DNA of 60,242 bases from Gammaproteobacteria bacterium (GCA_028293805.1 JAQGOC010000366.1:1-60242); one strand, 5' to 3'. Shown: positions 15,665 through 24,765, numbered from the stretch's first letter. Notes: a model not told the origin generated them from the letters alone. Made by a program: numbers and translations.

Positions 15665-18018
15665 CGACAGCACGCGGCTTTATCCTGCAAGCGAGCTATC
15701 GCGTGGTGTCCGATTCCAACGGCCGACGCATTCCCGTCGTATACCTCTATGGACGGCTGGAGGACGGCGGCACTTTCCTCGTGCGCGATGGCCGGCAGCG
15801 CCCCAGCTTCTACATCCGCGCAACCGATGCCGAGCGCGCACGTACACTCGGCGCGCCGGCTCCTGAGCCTGTCGACAAGCGCTCCTTCAAGGGTGAAGCG
15901 GTATGCCGCATCGAGTTGGAAACGCCCCCTGATGTCCCCGGATGGCGCGATCGATTGCAGGCGGCCGGCATGGACACGTTCGAGGCCGACGTGCGCTTCG
16001 CGACGCGCTACCTGATCGAGCGCGGTATCAAGGGCGGCTGCGAAATCGAAGGTAACGCCAAGGCGGGAAACGGTGTTACGTGGGTGTTCGATGATCCGTC
16101 GCTGCGGCCCGCCGAGGTCAAAGTCGAACCGCGGATCCTGTCATTCGATATCGAAACCGATGGCAAGGGCGAGCGCCTGCTGGCCATTTCGCTGTATGCG
16201 CCGGGTATGGACGAAGTTCTGATCGTTGACGGCGGCAATCGCCCTATGCCGCAGAACGCGACCCGCTGTACTAACGAGTTTGCCGCGCTGGACGCGTTCT
16301 GCGCCCGAGTCGAAGAGCTCGACCCTGACGTACTGACGGGCTGGAATGTCATCGACTTCGATTTGACCGTCCTGCAACGTATTGCGGCGCGGTTGCGCCA
16401 TCCTTTGCGGCTGGGGCGTGACTCGGGCGCGATGCGCGTTCGGAAGGCCGAAGGTTATTTCGGCAGTGGTCAGGCCACCATTCCCGGGCGCCTCGTACTC
16501 GATGGCATTGACCTCTTGCGCGGCGCCTTCGTGCGCATGGACGACTATTCGCTCGACGCGGTGGCGCGCAATGTGCTCGGCGAGGGGAAGGCCGTCACCG
16601 GCGACGTACGCGACCGAATTGCGGAGATCATGCACAACTATCAGCATGACCTGCCCGCCTTCGCGCTCTATGCGCGCACCGACGCGCGTCTCGCCTTCCA
16701 GACCCTGCAGCGGCTCAACCTAGTGCAGCTGGCTTTCGCGCGCAGCCAGTTGGCTGGCATGACGCCCGATCGCGTGGCGGCGAGCATCGCATCCTTCGAC
16801 TTTCTTTATCTGACCGAGCTCGAGGGCCAGGGTGTCGTTGCGCCCACGGTGCGCGCGGACGACTCCCGCGTGCATGCCGCTCAGCACGGCGGCCATGTAC
16901 TGGAGCCCAAGACCGGTCTGCATAGCAATGTCTGGGTGTTCGATTTCAAGAGCCTCTATCCCAGCATCATCCGCACCTTCAATATCGATCCACTGTCCTA
17001 TGTGGAAAGTCCAGCGGCTGACGCCGACCTGATCCACGTCCCGGGCGGCGCCTTCCGGCGTACACCGGCAATCCTGCCCCGCATGCTCGATGAGCTCTTT
17101 CCCCGACGCGAGACAGCCAAGAAAGCCGGCGATGAGGTCGCATCCAACGCCATCAAGATTCTCATGAACTCGTTCTATGGTGTGCTGGGCACGCCGGCCT
17201 GCCGCTTTTTCAACCCCGCGCTCGCCAACTCCATCACCGGCACGGGCCGCGAACTGCTCTTATGGTCGAAGCGTTGGTTCGAGGCGGCCGGGTTCGAGGT
17301 GCTATACGGCGATACCGACAGCCTGTTCGTGCATTCGCGCGCCGACGATCCCGACGAGGCGTGTGAACTGGCGCGACAGCTCACGGTTGCGCTGAACAAC
17401 GAGCTCGTTCGCTATATCAACGAGCGCTGGCGCGTAACGAGCCGCATGGAGCTCGAGTTCGAGAAGCTTTATGTGAAACTGTTTCTACCCCGAGCGCGCC
17501 ACAGCACACGCGGCGCAAGCAAGCGCTACGCGGGTCTTCTCCACGGCGGGGGAACCGACGAGAACGTCGAGTTCATCGGAATGGAGGTCGTGCGTCGAGA
17601 CTGGACCGAGCTGGCCAAACAGGTTCAGCGCGAACTGTATCAGCGGCTGTTTACCGGTCAACGCGTCGACGCGTACCTCGCCGAGGTGGTCAAGCAAGTC
17701 AGAAACGGCGATCTCGACGACGCGCTCGTCTACCGCAAAAATCTCCGAAAATCGGCCGACGACTACACTGCCACGACTCCGCCGCACGTCGTCGCGGCTC
17801 GCAAATCGACGCAGCCTCCGGAGCGCATGATCAGGTACGTCATCACAACAGGGGGCGCGGAGCCGTTGGATAATGTGCAACACCCGCTCGATCGCGAGCA
17901 CTACATCGTGAAGCAGGTGAAACCGGTTGCCGAGCCCGTGCTGACGGCCCTGGGTCTCGATTTCGAGCGTGTGATCGGGGACAGCCGGCAAATCGATCTC
18001 TACTCGCAGCTTGAATGA
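15661..18018 (+). CDS. polB: DNA polymerase II, family B
   Basis: The 785-residue product is the length of E. coli Pol II. The 3'-5' exonuclease domain has D-I-E-T-D-G near residue 163 and G-W-N-V-I-D-F-D near residue 228. The polymerase domain has D-F-K-S-L-Y-P-S-I near residue 430 and the catalytic Y-G-D-T-D-S near residue 550. Pol II restarts replication and copies past lesions and is SOS-induced in E. coli. Here the gene is the last in an operon under a two-component system, with its ATG overlapping the kinase stop (ATGA). I saw no LexA-type box in front of it. The arrangement suggests expression tied to envelope or stress signalling. Confidence 0.95.
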   Translation: MTTARGFILQASYRVVSDSNGRRIPVVYLYGRLEDGGTFLVRDGRQRPSFYIRATDAERARTLGAPAPEPVDKRSFKGEAVCRIELETPPDVPGWRDRLQAAGMDTFEADVRFATRYLIERGIKGGCEIEGNAKAGNGVTWVFDDPSLRPAEVKVEPRILSFDIETDGKGERLLAISLYAPGMDEVLIVDGGNRPMPQNATRCTNEFAALDAFCARVEELDPDVLTGWNVIDFDLTVLQRIAARLRHPLRLGRDSGAMRVRKAEGYFGSGQATIPGRLVLDGIDLLRGAFVRMDDYSLDAVARNVLGEGKAVTGDVRDRIAEIMHNYQHDLPAFALYARTDARLAFQTLQRLNLVQLAFARSQLAGMTPDRVAASIASFDFLYLTELEGQGVVAPTVRADDSRVHAAQHGGHVLEPKTGLHSNVWVFDFKSLYPSIIRTFNIDPLSYVESPAADADLIHVPGGAFRRTPAILPRMLDELFPRRETAKKAGDEVASNAIKILMNSFYGVLGTPACRFFNPALANSITGTGRELLLWSKRWFEAAGFEVLYGDTDSLFVHSRADDPDEACELARQLTVALNNELVRYINERWRVTSRMELEFEKLYVKLFLPRARHSTRGASKRYAGLLHGGGTDENVEFIGMEVVRRDWTELAKQVQRELYQRLFTGQRVDAYLAEVVKQVRNGDLDDALVYRKNLRKSADDYTATTPPHVVAARKSTQPPERMIRYVITTGGAEPLDNVQHPLDREHYIVKQVKPVAEPVLTALGLDFERVIGDSRQIDLYSQLE

Positions 18019-18096
18019 TCGCGGTGCCGTGCGGACCGGGAGGCTGGCTTCAGAAGATCGACGATTGATCAGCAGCGCCACCCGAGCACACGGCGA

Positions 18097-18501
18097 TCAA
18101 AGCGCTCCGGCAGCCCGGCTGGTCACCGCTTGCAGTACCCCCTTGAGTGTGTTGACCGTCGAAGCAGTGTCGAGCGGCAGGCCATACCGCTTCGCCAGCT
18201 CGCCCGGGTCAACATACGACAGCCAGGTCTTGCCGGACGTGTCCTGCCAGACCAGTACTTTGAGAGGCAGGTCGAATCCGATCAACTGGCTCGACTGCAT
18301 GAGCGGCGTGCCGCCGCGGGCGTTGCCGAAGATCAGAACGGCGGTGGGCAGCAGGGTCAAGCCCACAGCCGCGGCGCCCGCGGAGTGATCGATTCGCGCA
18401 AAGACGGTCATGCCCTTCGACTTGACCTCGGCTTCGAGCCGATCCAGCGTTTCTTTCGGGCCGAAATGGCTTTCGACCGTCGTGAATCCTTCAGCGGCCA
18501 C
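18097..18501 (-). CDS. DUF302 domain protein
   Basis: The 134-residue product matches DUF302. It opens with T-V-E-S-H-F-G-P-K-E-T-L-D-R-L, followed by G-M-T-V-F-A-R-I-D-H, the P-T-A-V-L-I-F-G-N-A-R-G-G-T-P-L core and a late K-T-W-L-S-Y-V-D-P. Members are small soluble proteins that bind ligands such as heme or metals in some structures, but no general function is known. The GTG at 18501 has a GGAGG ribosome binding site 7 nt upstream, which decides the start over the longer open frame. No signal peptide is visible. It is convergent with polB. Confidence 0.8.
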   Translation of the reverse strand: MAAEGFTTVESHFGPKETLDRLEAEVKSKGMTVFARIDHSAGAAAVGLTLLPTAVLIFGNARGGTPLMQSSQLIGFDLPLKVLVWQDTSGKTWLSYVDPGELAKRYGLPLDTASTVNTLKGVLQAVTSRAAGAL

Positions 18502-18731
18502 GGCGCAGCCTCCATAGGGGAACGGTAGCGTACGGGAGCAATGTACACCCCTTCGGATCGCATGGGCGTAGCGCATCGCCGCGATGAAAGATCCCGCCAC
18601 TGTCCCACCGTAGGACACACTCGTATCGATTTCTTTCCAACCGGAGGGTTGCGCTCGATCGGGCCTTGTTACGGTGGTGGAATTCCCCGTGACGCGATAG
18701 CCTTCGGCGGCACATACCAGCAGGAGCGAGG

Positions 18732-20426
18732 GTGGCCACAGAGACCCCGGGTTCGGGAGAGGTGCTGACGGGTCCTTACGGCGGACGTAAAGAACAGACT
18801 TTTCCGATCCTCACTCCGGCGCAGATCGCGCGACTCGAGCCGCACGGCACGAGGGTTGCCGTGCGCAAGGGGCAGATTCTGGCGGAACCCGGCGAGCGGC
18901 ACCGCAAGTTGTTCGTCGTCCTTTCCGGCGCCATCGAAATCGTGCGCCCAGGCATGGCGGGCGAGGAGCCCGTTGTGGTGCTCACCGCGGGAGGGTTCAC
19001 CGGAGAGATGAGCACTCTGCGCGGCGTCGGCAGCCTCGTCCGTGCCCGAGTTGGCGCCGACGGCGAAGTCCTTGCGATCTCCGATGACCATTTGCGCAGC
19101 GTAGTGCAGACAGATGCGCGGCTGAGCGAGCTGTTCATGCGCGCCTTCATTCTGCGCAGGGTGGGCCTGGTGGCCGCTCAGCATGGCGGTGTCATTTTGA
19201 TCGGCTCGCGCCATTCCGCCGGGACGCTGCGCCTGCAGCAGTTCCTCACACGCAACAGCTATCCGTACGTCAATCTCGACATCGACACCGATGCCAGCGT
19301 GCAGGCTTTACTCGACCGTTTCCACATCAACGTCGAGGACGTGCCCGTCGTGGTGTGCGCCGGCGGCGAGCGGATGATGAAGAACCCGAGCAACCAGGAG
19401 CTCGCCGAGTGTCTCGGCATGAACCCCCAGCTCGACAGTACCAAGGTCCGCGATCTGATCGTCATCGGCGCGGGGCCGGCGGGGCTTGCGGCAGCTGTCT
19501 ACGCCGCCTCCGAGGGCCTTGACGTGCTCGTGCTCGAAACCAACGCTCCGGGAGGACAAGCCGGATCGAGCTCGAAGATCGAGAACTACCTCGGCTTTCC
19601 GACCGGGATTTCGGGGCAGGCGCTGGCGGGCCGGGCTCTCGTGCAGGCACAGAAATTCGGCGCGGAAGTGGCCATCGCGAACAGTGCCTTGCAGCTGCGC
19701 TGTGAGCCCAAGCCCTACGAGATCGAGCTGTCGGGCGGCTACGTGGTACGGGGCCGGTCGTTCATCATCGCCAGCGGCGCCCAGTACCGGCAGCTCGCGT
19801 TGGAGAATGTGGACCGTTTCCTGGGAGTGGGAGTTTACTACGCCGCGACTTATGTAGAGGCGAGGTTGTGTAAGGATGAGGATGTCGTGATCGTCGGCGG
19901 CGGCAACTCTGCCGGCCAGGCTGCCGTTTTTCTGGCGAGCAACTGCCGGCACGTGCACCTGCTGGTGCGTGGGAAACAACTGGCCGACAGCATGTCCCGC
20001 TATCTGATTCGTCGCATCGAAGACAGTCCGAATATCACCTTGCATACGCGTACCGAAATCACCGCACTGCAAGGCGACGCGCAGTTGGAAGAGGTCACGT
20101 GGCATTGTGCCTCTGACAACTCGACCGTAACAAACGCCCTCAGGCACATCTTTCTCATGACCGGTGCCGTGCCTAACACGGCGTGGCTGGAGGGATGCGT
20201 CGGCCTGGACGAGAAGGGCTTCGTGCGTACGGGTACCGAGCTGCAAGCGGAGGACCTCGCCTCCGGGCGCTGGTCGGTCACGCGGCAACCCTATATGTTT
20301 GAAACAAGCATCCCGCGCATTTTTGCCGTCGGCGATGTCCGCAGCGGGAGCGTGAAGCGAGTGGCGGCGGCGGTCGGCGAAGGCTCGGCCTGCGTCCAGC
20401 TCGTACACCGCGTGCTCGCCGAGTAA
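18732..20426 (+). CDS. cNMP-binding/thioredoxin-reductase-like fusion flavoprotein
   Basis: The 564-residue product has three parts. Residues 25-140 form a cyclic-nucleotide-binding-like beta roll (V-L-S-G-A-I-E and G-E-M-S-T-L-R). Residues 150-230 look like a glutaredoxin or thioredoxin-fold module but lack a CxxC. Residues 235-560 are a pyridine-nucleotide flavoprotein of thioredoxin-reductase type, with G-A-G-P-A-G near 242, G-G-G-N-S-A near 387 and a C-terminal G-D-V-R. The redox CxxC of true thioredoxin reductase is absent: the matching stretch reads Y-Y-A-A-T-Y-V-E. It would therefore move electrons from NAD(P)H to FAD and then to an unknown acceptor. The start is a GTG with AGGAG upstream. 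A DsbA-like gene follows. Confidence 0.85.
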   Translation: MATETPGSGEVLTGPYGGRKEQTFPILTPAQIARLEPHGTRVAVRKGQILAEPGERHRKLFVVLSGAIEIVRPGMAGEEPVVVLTAGGFTGEMSTLRGVGSLVRARVGADGEVLAISDDHLRSVVQTDARLSELFMRAFILRRVGLVAAQHGGVILIGSRHSAGTLRLQQFLTRNSYPYVNLDIDTDASVQALLDRFHINVEDVPVVVCAGGERMMKNPSNQELAECLGMNPQLDSTKVRDLIVIGAGPAGLAAAVYAASEGLDVLVLETNAPGGQAGSSSKIENYLGFPTGISGQALAGRALVQAQKFGAEVAIANSALQLRCEPKPYEIELSGGYVVRGRSFIIASGAQYRQLALENVDRFLGVGVYYAATYVEARLCKDEDVVIVGGGNSAGQAAVFLASNCRHVHLLVRGKQLADSMSRYLIRRIEDSPNITLHTRTEITALQGDAQLEEVTWHCASDNSTVTNALRHIFLMTGAVPNTAWLEGCVGLDEKGFVRTGTELQAEDLASGRWSVTRQPYMFETSIPRIFAVGDVRSGSVKRVAAAVGEGSACVQLVHRVLAE

Positions 20427-20468
20427 GACCGATCGAATGAATTTCCGCCATGCCCGGGGGTACGAGAC

Positions 20469-21014
20469 ATGAATGCACGCGAGTATCAACTCACTTCGCC
20501 CGTGGACAAGGTGGATCACGTGCTCGGGCCGCAGCGGGCCGCGGTGACCGTGGTCGAATACGGCGACTTCGAGTGCCCCAACTGCAAGCAGGCGGCATCC
20601 GCGGTCAAGTTACTTCTCGAGCGCTTCGAGGACCAGGTTCGATTCGCTTTCCGGCACTTTCCATTGGAGGAAGTGCATCCGCACGCGCTGCTGGCCGCCC
20701 AGGCGGCGGAAGCCGCCGGGGCCCAAGGCAGGTTCTGGGAGATGCACGATCTGCTGTTCGAAAACCAGACGCATCTGAGCGCGCACCACCTGCGCAGCTA
20801 CGCGGAGCGGCTGGAGCTGGACATGGCGCGCTACACGGCCGAGATGGACGACACGGTTTACCTCCAACGTGTCAGGGAACACATGGAGACCGGCCGCGAA
20901 AGCGGCGTGCATGCCACGCCGACATTCTTCGTCAATGGCAGGATCCAGGATGTTTCGTTCGGGCTGCGGGCGCTGTTCGATGCGGTCGAAGCGGTGTTGA
21001 ATCGAAGCGGCTGA
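20469..21014 (+). CDS. DsbA-family thioredoxin-fold protein
   Basis: The 181-residue product has a thioredoxin fold with the active site C36-P-N-C39 in the segment Y-G-D-F-E-C-P-N-C. A helical insert and the cis-proline motif A-T-P-T-F-F-V-N-G follow, as in the DsbA/DSBA oxidoreductase family. No signal peptide is visible, so it may act in the cytoplasm. It lies 42 nt after the TrxR-like flavoprotein gene, which lacks its own CxxC. The two may form a reductase-partner pair, but this is inference from proximity. ATG at 20469 follows the upstream stop with a weak GGGGG ribosome binding site. Confidence 0.88.
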   Translation: MNAREYQLTSPVDKVDHVLGPQRAAVTVVEYGDFECPNCKQAASAVKLLLERFEDQVRFAFRHFPLEEVHPHALLAAQAAEAAGAQGRFWEMHDLLFENQTHLSAHHLRSYAERLELDMARYTAEMDDTVYLQRVREHMETGRESGVHATPTFFVNGRIQDVSFGLRALFDAVEAVLNRSG

Positions 21015-21048
21015 CCGCGCCGCCCGTCTGAACTCCCGGTCGTTGCTC

Positions 21049-21092
21049 TTGACATTTGCGCGTGCGCCCTTAAACTTTACCATATGGTAAAG
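21049..21092 (+). promoter_or_regulatory. ArsR promoter with palindromic operator over the start codon
   Basis: A perfect -35 TTGACA is at 21049-21054 and a -10-like TAAACT at 21071-21076, spacing 16 nt. The 18-bp perfect palindrome CTTTACCATATGGTAAAG covers 21075-21092. Its centre holds the ArsR start codon ATG at 21084. The predicted transcript start near 21083 makes the mRNA leaderless or nearly so. Binding of a dimeric repressor here would block its own transcription. Confidence 0.65.
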
Positions 21093-21527
21093 CATTATAC
21101 GGCGCCGCTCGATGCCACGTTCTTCGCTCTCTCGGATCCAACGCGACGCGCCGTGCTGGCGCGCCTGGCGGAAGGTGAAGCGACGGTCACCGATCTGGCC
21201 GCGCCGTTTCCGATGACGCTCGCCGCATTGACGAAACACCTCACTCTGCTGGAGCGGGCCAGGCTTATCGTGCGCGAGAAGACCGGCAGAACGGTGCAAT
21301 GCCGGCTGAGGGCCGCTCCGCTCAAGGACGCTACGGACTGGATGGCGACCTATGAGCGCTTCTGGCCGGCGCAATTCGACGCCCTGGATGCCTACCTGGC
21401 AAAACAAACCATCACGGCCAAGGAGCCGGCATGTCCGCAACCCAAGCCCAAACCCTTCGATTCACACGGCGCTTCGCCGCGTCACGGGAACGCGTCTTCC
21501 GGGCGTGGACGGACGCGCAAGAGCTGA
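21084..21527 (+). CDS. ArsR-family transcriptional regulator
   Basis: The 147-residue product has the winged-helix of ArsR/SmtB regulators. L-S-D-P-T-R-R-A-V-L opens helix 2, T-V-T-D-L-A and L-T-K-H-L-T-L-L-E form the recognition helix, and V-R-E-K-T-G-R-T-V-Q is the wing. No metal-binding cysteine cluster is visible, as expected for the ArsR branch paired with SRPBCC proteins. About 35 residues at the C-terminus exceed the usual 110 and overlap the next gene by 97 nt. That tail is low in complexity and may be an accidental read-through. There is no room for a ribosome binding site before the predicted transcript start. Confidence 0.85.
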   Translation: MVKHYTAPLDATFFALSDPTRRAVLARLAEGEATVTDLAAPFPMTLAALTKHLTLLERARLIVREKTGRTVQCRLRAAPLKDATDWMATYERFWPAQFDALDAYLAKQTITAKEPACPQPKPKPFDSHGASPRHGNASSGRGRTRKS

Positions 21528-21886
21528 AGGAGTGGTGGCGGCCGAATGGCTTCACCACGGGATCTGTCGAGATCGACCTTCGCGAAGTCGGCCGTTACTC
21601 CATGGCCATGCAGCCGCCGCAGGGTGAGGTGCGTTACGTACACGGCACCTACGTCGAGGTGCGGCCTCCAGAACGCCTTGTAATGACGTGGTCAACGAAA
21701 GGGTCACCCCGTCACGATGGCCACGAGTCCCTGCTCACCATCGAATTTATCGCGACTGGCGATACCACGGATGTGATTCTCACGCACGAGCGCGTGCCCA
21801 ACGCGTTTGTCGGCGACCACAGCGCTGGCTGGCGTTCGACGCTCGATCATTTGTCCGACTATCTGCACAGTGAGCGGCGTCCGTAG
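21431..21886 (+). CDS. SRPBCC/AHSA1-domain protein
   Basis: The 151-residue product has the AHSA1-type SRPBCC ligand-binding fold. Its marks are T-R-R-F-A-A-S-R-E-R-V-F-R-A-W near residue 12, the E-W-W-R-P segment, Y-V-E-V-R-P-P-E-R-L-V, and T-H-E-R-V-P near residue 120, before the long C-terminal helix. Such proteins bind hydrophobic ligands in a deep pocket. Pairing with an ArsR regulator upstream is very common and suggests that the regulator controls this gene. An AAGGAG ribosome binding site lies 5 nt before its ATG. A GST gene follows 18 nt later, so the three probably form one operon. Confidence 0.88.
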   Translation: MSATQAQTLRFTRRFAASRERVFRAWTDAQELKEWWRPNGFTTGSVEIDLREVGRYSMAMQPPQGEVRYVHGTYVEVRPPERLVMTWSTKGSPRHDGHESLLTIEFIATGDTTDVILTHERVPNAFVGDHSAGWRSTLDHLSDYLHSERRP

Positions 21887-21904
21887 CTGCTCGGAAGAAA
21901 CAGC

Positions 21905-22531
21905 ATGAAGCTCTATCTGCACCCTAACGCACCCAACTGCATGAAAGTCGTGATGACTGCCGCACAGCTGGATATCTCGCTGGAGTCGGAGTTCGTCGAT
22001 CTTTTTCAGGGGGCGCAGCGCGCACCAGCTTTTTTAGCAATCAATCCAAACGGCGTCGTGCCGGCACTGCGCGATGGAGACTTTGTCCTCTGGGAATCCA
22101 ACGCGATCATGCAATATGTCGCCGCCACGAAGCCCGGCAACACGCTGTGGCCGACGGATGAGCGACGTCGCGCGGACATCTCACGCTGGCAGTGCTGGGA
22201 ACTGGCTCACTGGTCGCCGGCCGTGAGCACTTACTTGCGCGAAAACATGTTCAAGGCGCTCAAGGGACAGGGTGATCCGGACCCGGAGGCGCTGCGCAAA
22301 GGAGATGAGAAATATCATCCGCTCGCAAGCTTGCTGAACCGACATCTCGCGTCCCGCAGCTTTTTGGCCGGAGAGGACCTGACGCTGGCCGATATTTCCG
22401 TGGCGGCTTTCCTGATGTACGCGCGACCCGCACGAGTTCCGTTGGACGACTATCGGTTCATTCGAAGCTGGATGGGTCGTATGGAAGCCCTGCCATCGTG
22501 GCAGGTTGCGCAGCCGCCGCCGAGGACCTGA
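21905..22531 (+). CDS. Glutathione S-transferase family protein
   Basis: The 208-residue product has the N-terminal thioredoxin-like domain M-K-L-Y-L-H-P, the cis-proline segment N-G-V-V-P-A-L and the glutathione-binding W-E-S-N-A-I motif near residue 62. An all-helical C-terminal domain contains E-D-L-T-L-A-D-I-S-V. It lacks the beta-class C10. The class cannot be fixed, but theta- or phi-like enzymes are candidates. It is in an operon with ArsR and SRPBCC genes, which suggests a response to a small hydrophobic or electrophilic compound. Confidence 0.88.
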   Translation: MKLYLHPNAPNCMKVVMTAAQLDISLESEFVDLFQGAQRAPAFLAINPNGVVPALRDGDFVLWESNAIMQYVAATKPGNTLWPTDERRRADISRWQCWELAHWSPAVSTYLRENMFKALKGQGDPDPEALRKGDEKYHPLASLLNRHLASRSFLAGEDLTLADISVAAFLMYARPARVPLDDYRFIRSWMGRMEALPSWQVAQPPPRT

Positions 22532-22666
22532 CAAACCGGATTGTTGGGCGCGGTAGGGCGTACCGACTGGTCGCGCATGATCCCGGCAAGTGGCGGCGTG
22601 ATAGCCGCACTGCTGGGGTCGACCGTGTCTTCCGGGAGGAAGGAGCGCCTATGGGCCGCTCGTCGA

Positions 22667-22924
22667 CTAGATGCGCTTGCCGCCCGGCAGGGCGACCGAA
22701 AGCTCGAGCACTTCGTGGCCATCCTCGCGCTCCAGATTGACCTGGACCGCTTCGGGATCGACGTTGACGTACTTTTTGATGACTTCGAGCAGCTCACGGC
22801 GCAGCAGCGGCAGGTAGTCCGGGCCACCCCGCGCGCTGCGCTCTTGCGCGACGATGATGCGCAGTCGCTCCTTGGCGACGTTAGCTGTCGGAGGGTTGCG
22901 ACGGAAGAGAGCGAGTAGCCCCAT
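22667..22924 (-). CDS. minE: Cell division topological specificity factor MinE
   Basis: The 85-residue product matches MinE. The amphipathic N-terminus M-G-L-L-A-L-F binds membrane. The anti-MinCD region is [13 protein letters not shown], and the C-terminal dimerisation domain holds V-Q-V-N-L-E-R and L-E-L-S-V-A-L-P. MinE stimulates the MinD ATPase and drives pole-to-pole oscillation. The start at 22924 lies two bases after the end of minD. Its GGAGG ribosome binding site is formed by the last codons of minD, so translation is coupled. Confidence 0.95.
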   Translation of the reverse strand: MGLLALFRRNPPTANVAKERLRIIVAQERSARGGPDYLPLLRRELLEVIKKYVNVDPEAVQVNLEREDGHEVLELSVALPGGKRI

Positions 22925-22925
22925 G

Positions 22926-23738
22926 TCAGCCTCCAAACATGCGCGTGAAGAACCCCTTCTTTGGCTCGTCCACGAAGCGCAATGGCAGCGATTCGCCGAG
23001 CAGACGTGCTACCGCATCGTCGTAGGCGCGTGACGCATCGCTCTCCTGGTTGAGAATGACGGGTACGCCGGCGTTGGACGCAGAGAGTACGTCGGTCGAT
23101 TCCGGTACGACGCCGATCACATCCAGACCGAGGATGTCCTTGACGTCCGTGACGCTCATCATCTCGCCCGTCGCCACACGCTTCGGACTGTAGCGGGTCA
23201 GCAGCAGATGTTCCTTCACCCCGCCGTTGCCCTGCTCCGCGCGCTGCGTCTTGCTCGCCAGCAGGCCCAGGATGCGGTCGGAGTCACGCACGGAAGAGAC
23301 TTCCGGGTTCACTACGACGACGGCACGATCGGCGAAATACATCGCCAGGTGCGCTCCCTTCTCGATGCCGGCGGGCGAATCGCAGATGACGTAATCGAAA
23401 CCCTCCGCGGTGAGCTCGTCGAGCACCCGGCGTACGCCTTCGGACGAGAGAGCGTCCTTGTCGCGAGTCTGCGAGGCCGCCAGCACGAACAGGGTTTCGA
23501 TCCGCTTGTCCTTGATCAGCGCCTGCTTGAGCGTGCAATCACCCTGGATGACATTCACGAAGTCGTACACGACGCGTCGCTCGCAACCCATGATCAGATC
23601 GAGGTTGCGCAGCCCGATGTCGAAGTCGATGACGGCCACTTTTTTGCCGCGTCGCGCGAGGCCGCACGAGAGACTGGCTGAGGTCGTCGTCTTGCCGACG
23701 CCGCCCTTACCTGAAGTCACTACGATGATTTCGGTCAA
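22926..23738 (-). CDS. minD: Septum-site determining ATPase MinD
   Basis: The 270-residue product is a deviant Walker A ATPase: [10 protein letters not shown] at residues 9-18. Further family marks are [10 protein letters not shown] near residue 38, D-S-P-A-G-I near residue 119, and a C-terminal amphipathic helix (K-K-G-F-F-T-R-M-F) that anchors the ATP-bound dimer in the membrane. MinD recruits MinC to the membrane near the poles so that FtsZ assembles only at midcell. The order minC-minD-minE on one strand is standard in gammaproteobacteria. Confidence 0.96.
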   Translation of the reverse strand: MTEIIVVTSGKGGVGKTTTSASLSCGLARRGKKVAVIDFDIGLRNLDLIMGCERRVVYDFVNVIQGDCTLKQALIKDKRIETLFVLAASQTRDKDALSSEGVRRVLDELTAEGFDYVICDSPAGIEKGAHLAMYFADRAVVVVNPEVSSVRDSDRILGLLASKTQRAEQGNGGVKEHLLLTRYSPKRVATGEMMSVTDVKDILGLDVIGVVPESTDVLSASNAGVPVILNQESDASRAYDDAVARLLGESLPLRFVDEPKKGFFTRMFGG

Positions 23739-23783
23739 TGCTGAATCTCCTGAAGAACGCTTGAGTGTGGCCCGGGAGCGAGC

Positions 23784-24512
23784 CTACCCGCCAATCCGGC
23801 CAAAATGCAGATCATCGCCGTCCAGCCAGGCCTGCACGGGCTTGCCGGCGAGATCGGGAGGAATGGTCTCGAAGACCCGAAACACGCCGGCGATCGACAC
23901 CAGCTCGGCGTGGAACTCCTGGCAGAACACGCGTGCAGTCACGTCGTCGCGCGCGCCGGCCATAGCACGCCCACGCAGCGCGCCGTAAATGTGCACACAA
24001 CCATCAGCCATCACCTCCGCGCCAGCACCGACGGTGGCCGTCACGACAAGGTCGCGATTCCGGGCGTAGACGCGTTGGCCGGAGCGCACGGTCTGCTGAT
24101 GTATGAGTGCGGGCGCGCCTGCGCTCTCCGGAGGAGGCGGCGCAGCCTGTACGACCGGCACGACCTGATTCTGCGCACGAAAGTGCGAGAGAACCGGTAT
24201 CTGCAGCGCGCTCGACAGGGCCTCGACCCCGAGGGAGCCCGTTGTCAACCCGATCGAGAGCATGCCCGCACGACGCACGGCATCGATGACTCCACGGACT
24301 TGGGCAACGTCGGGAGTCGTCTCGAGCGCGCTCAGGTCCAGGCAAACCGCGGTGCGTTCGAAGAAACGGGGCGCGGTCGCGATGCGGCCGGTCAGTTCGT
24401 CAAGAATGACTCCCGGGTCGGTCGTTCGGATCCGCACCTGCACCAGACCCACCTGGCCGAAACGGATGTCGATTGCTGATTGGTGCGAGGCATCGGCTGG
24501 CTTGTTCATCAT
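23784..24512 (-). CDS. minC: Septum site-determining protein MinC
   Basis: The 242-residue product has the two MinC domains. The N-terminal FtsZ-inhibiting domain spans about 10-115. The C-terminal beta-helix domain spans about 135-240, with R-S-G-Q-R-V-Y-A-R-N, G-A-G-A-E-V-M-A-D-G-C and I-Y-G-A-L-R-G-R-A. A variable linker rich in Pro and Gln joins them near residue 120. It blocks Z-ring formation where MinD places it. The gene is 45 nt upstream of minD. Two consecutive ATG codons at the start are possible initiators. Confidence 0.94.
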   Translation of the reverse strand: MMNKPADASHQSAIDIRFGQVGLVQVRIRTTDPGVILDELTGRIATAPRFFERTAVCLDLSALETTPDVAQVRGVIDAVRRAGMLSIGLTTGSLGVEALSSALQIPVLSHFRAQNQVVPVVQAAPPPPESAGAPALIHQQTVRSGQRVYARNRDLVVTATVGAGAEVMADGCVHIYGALRGRAMAGARDDVTARVFCQEFHAELVSIAGVFRVFETIPPDLAGKPVQAWLDGDDLHFGRIGG

Positions 24513-24765
24513 TTAGAGTTGTGCTTCCGGAAATCCCGCGATGACTCCCACGGGCGACACGCATCCAGGCACAGTGCACGCGGGAATGCCGCGAAGTGTA
24601 CCGGTAACTTCCTCTGACTCAACCGAAAATCGTCAGCTGTCCCGATTCTGCGTGCGCAACAGCAGCTTGATCACGCACGCCTGTCTGATCAGTGGCCATC
24701 GTTGCGCGCGAGGGCGCCTTTGCTTCTCGGTCGTCGACGGGTGGTCCTGATTTCAGGCGGGCTGC

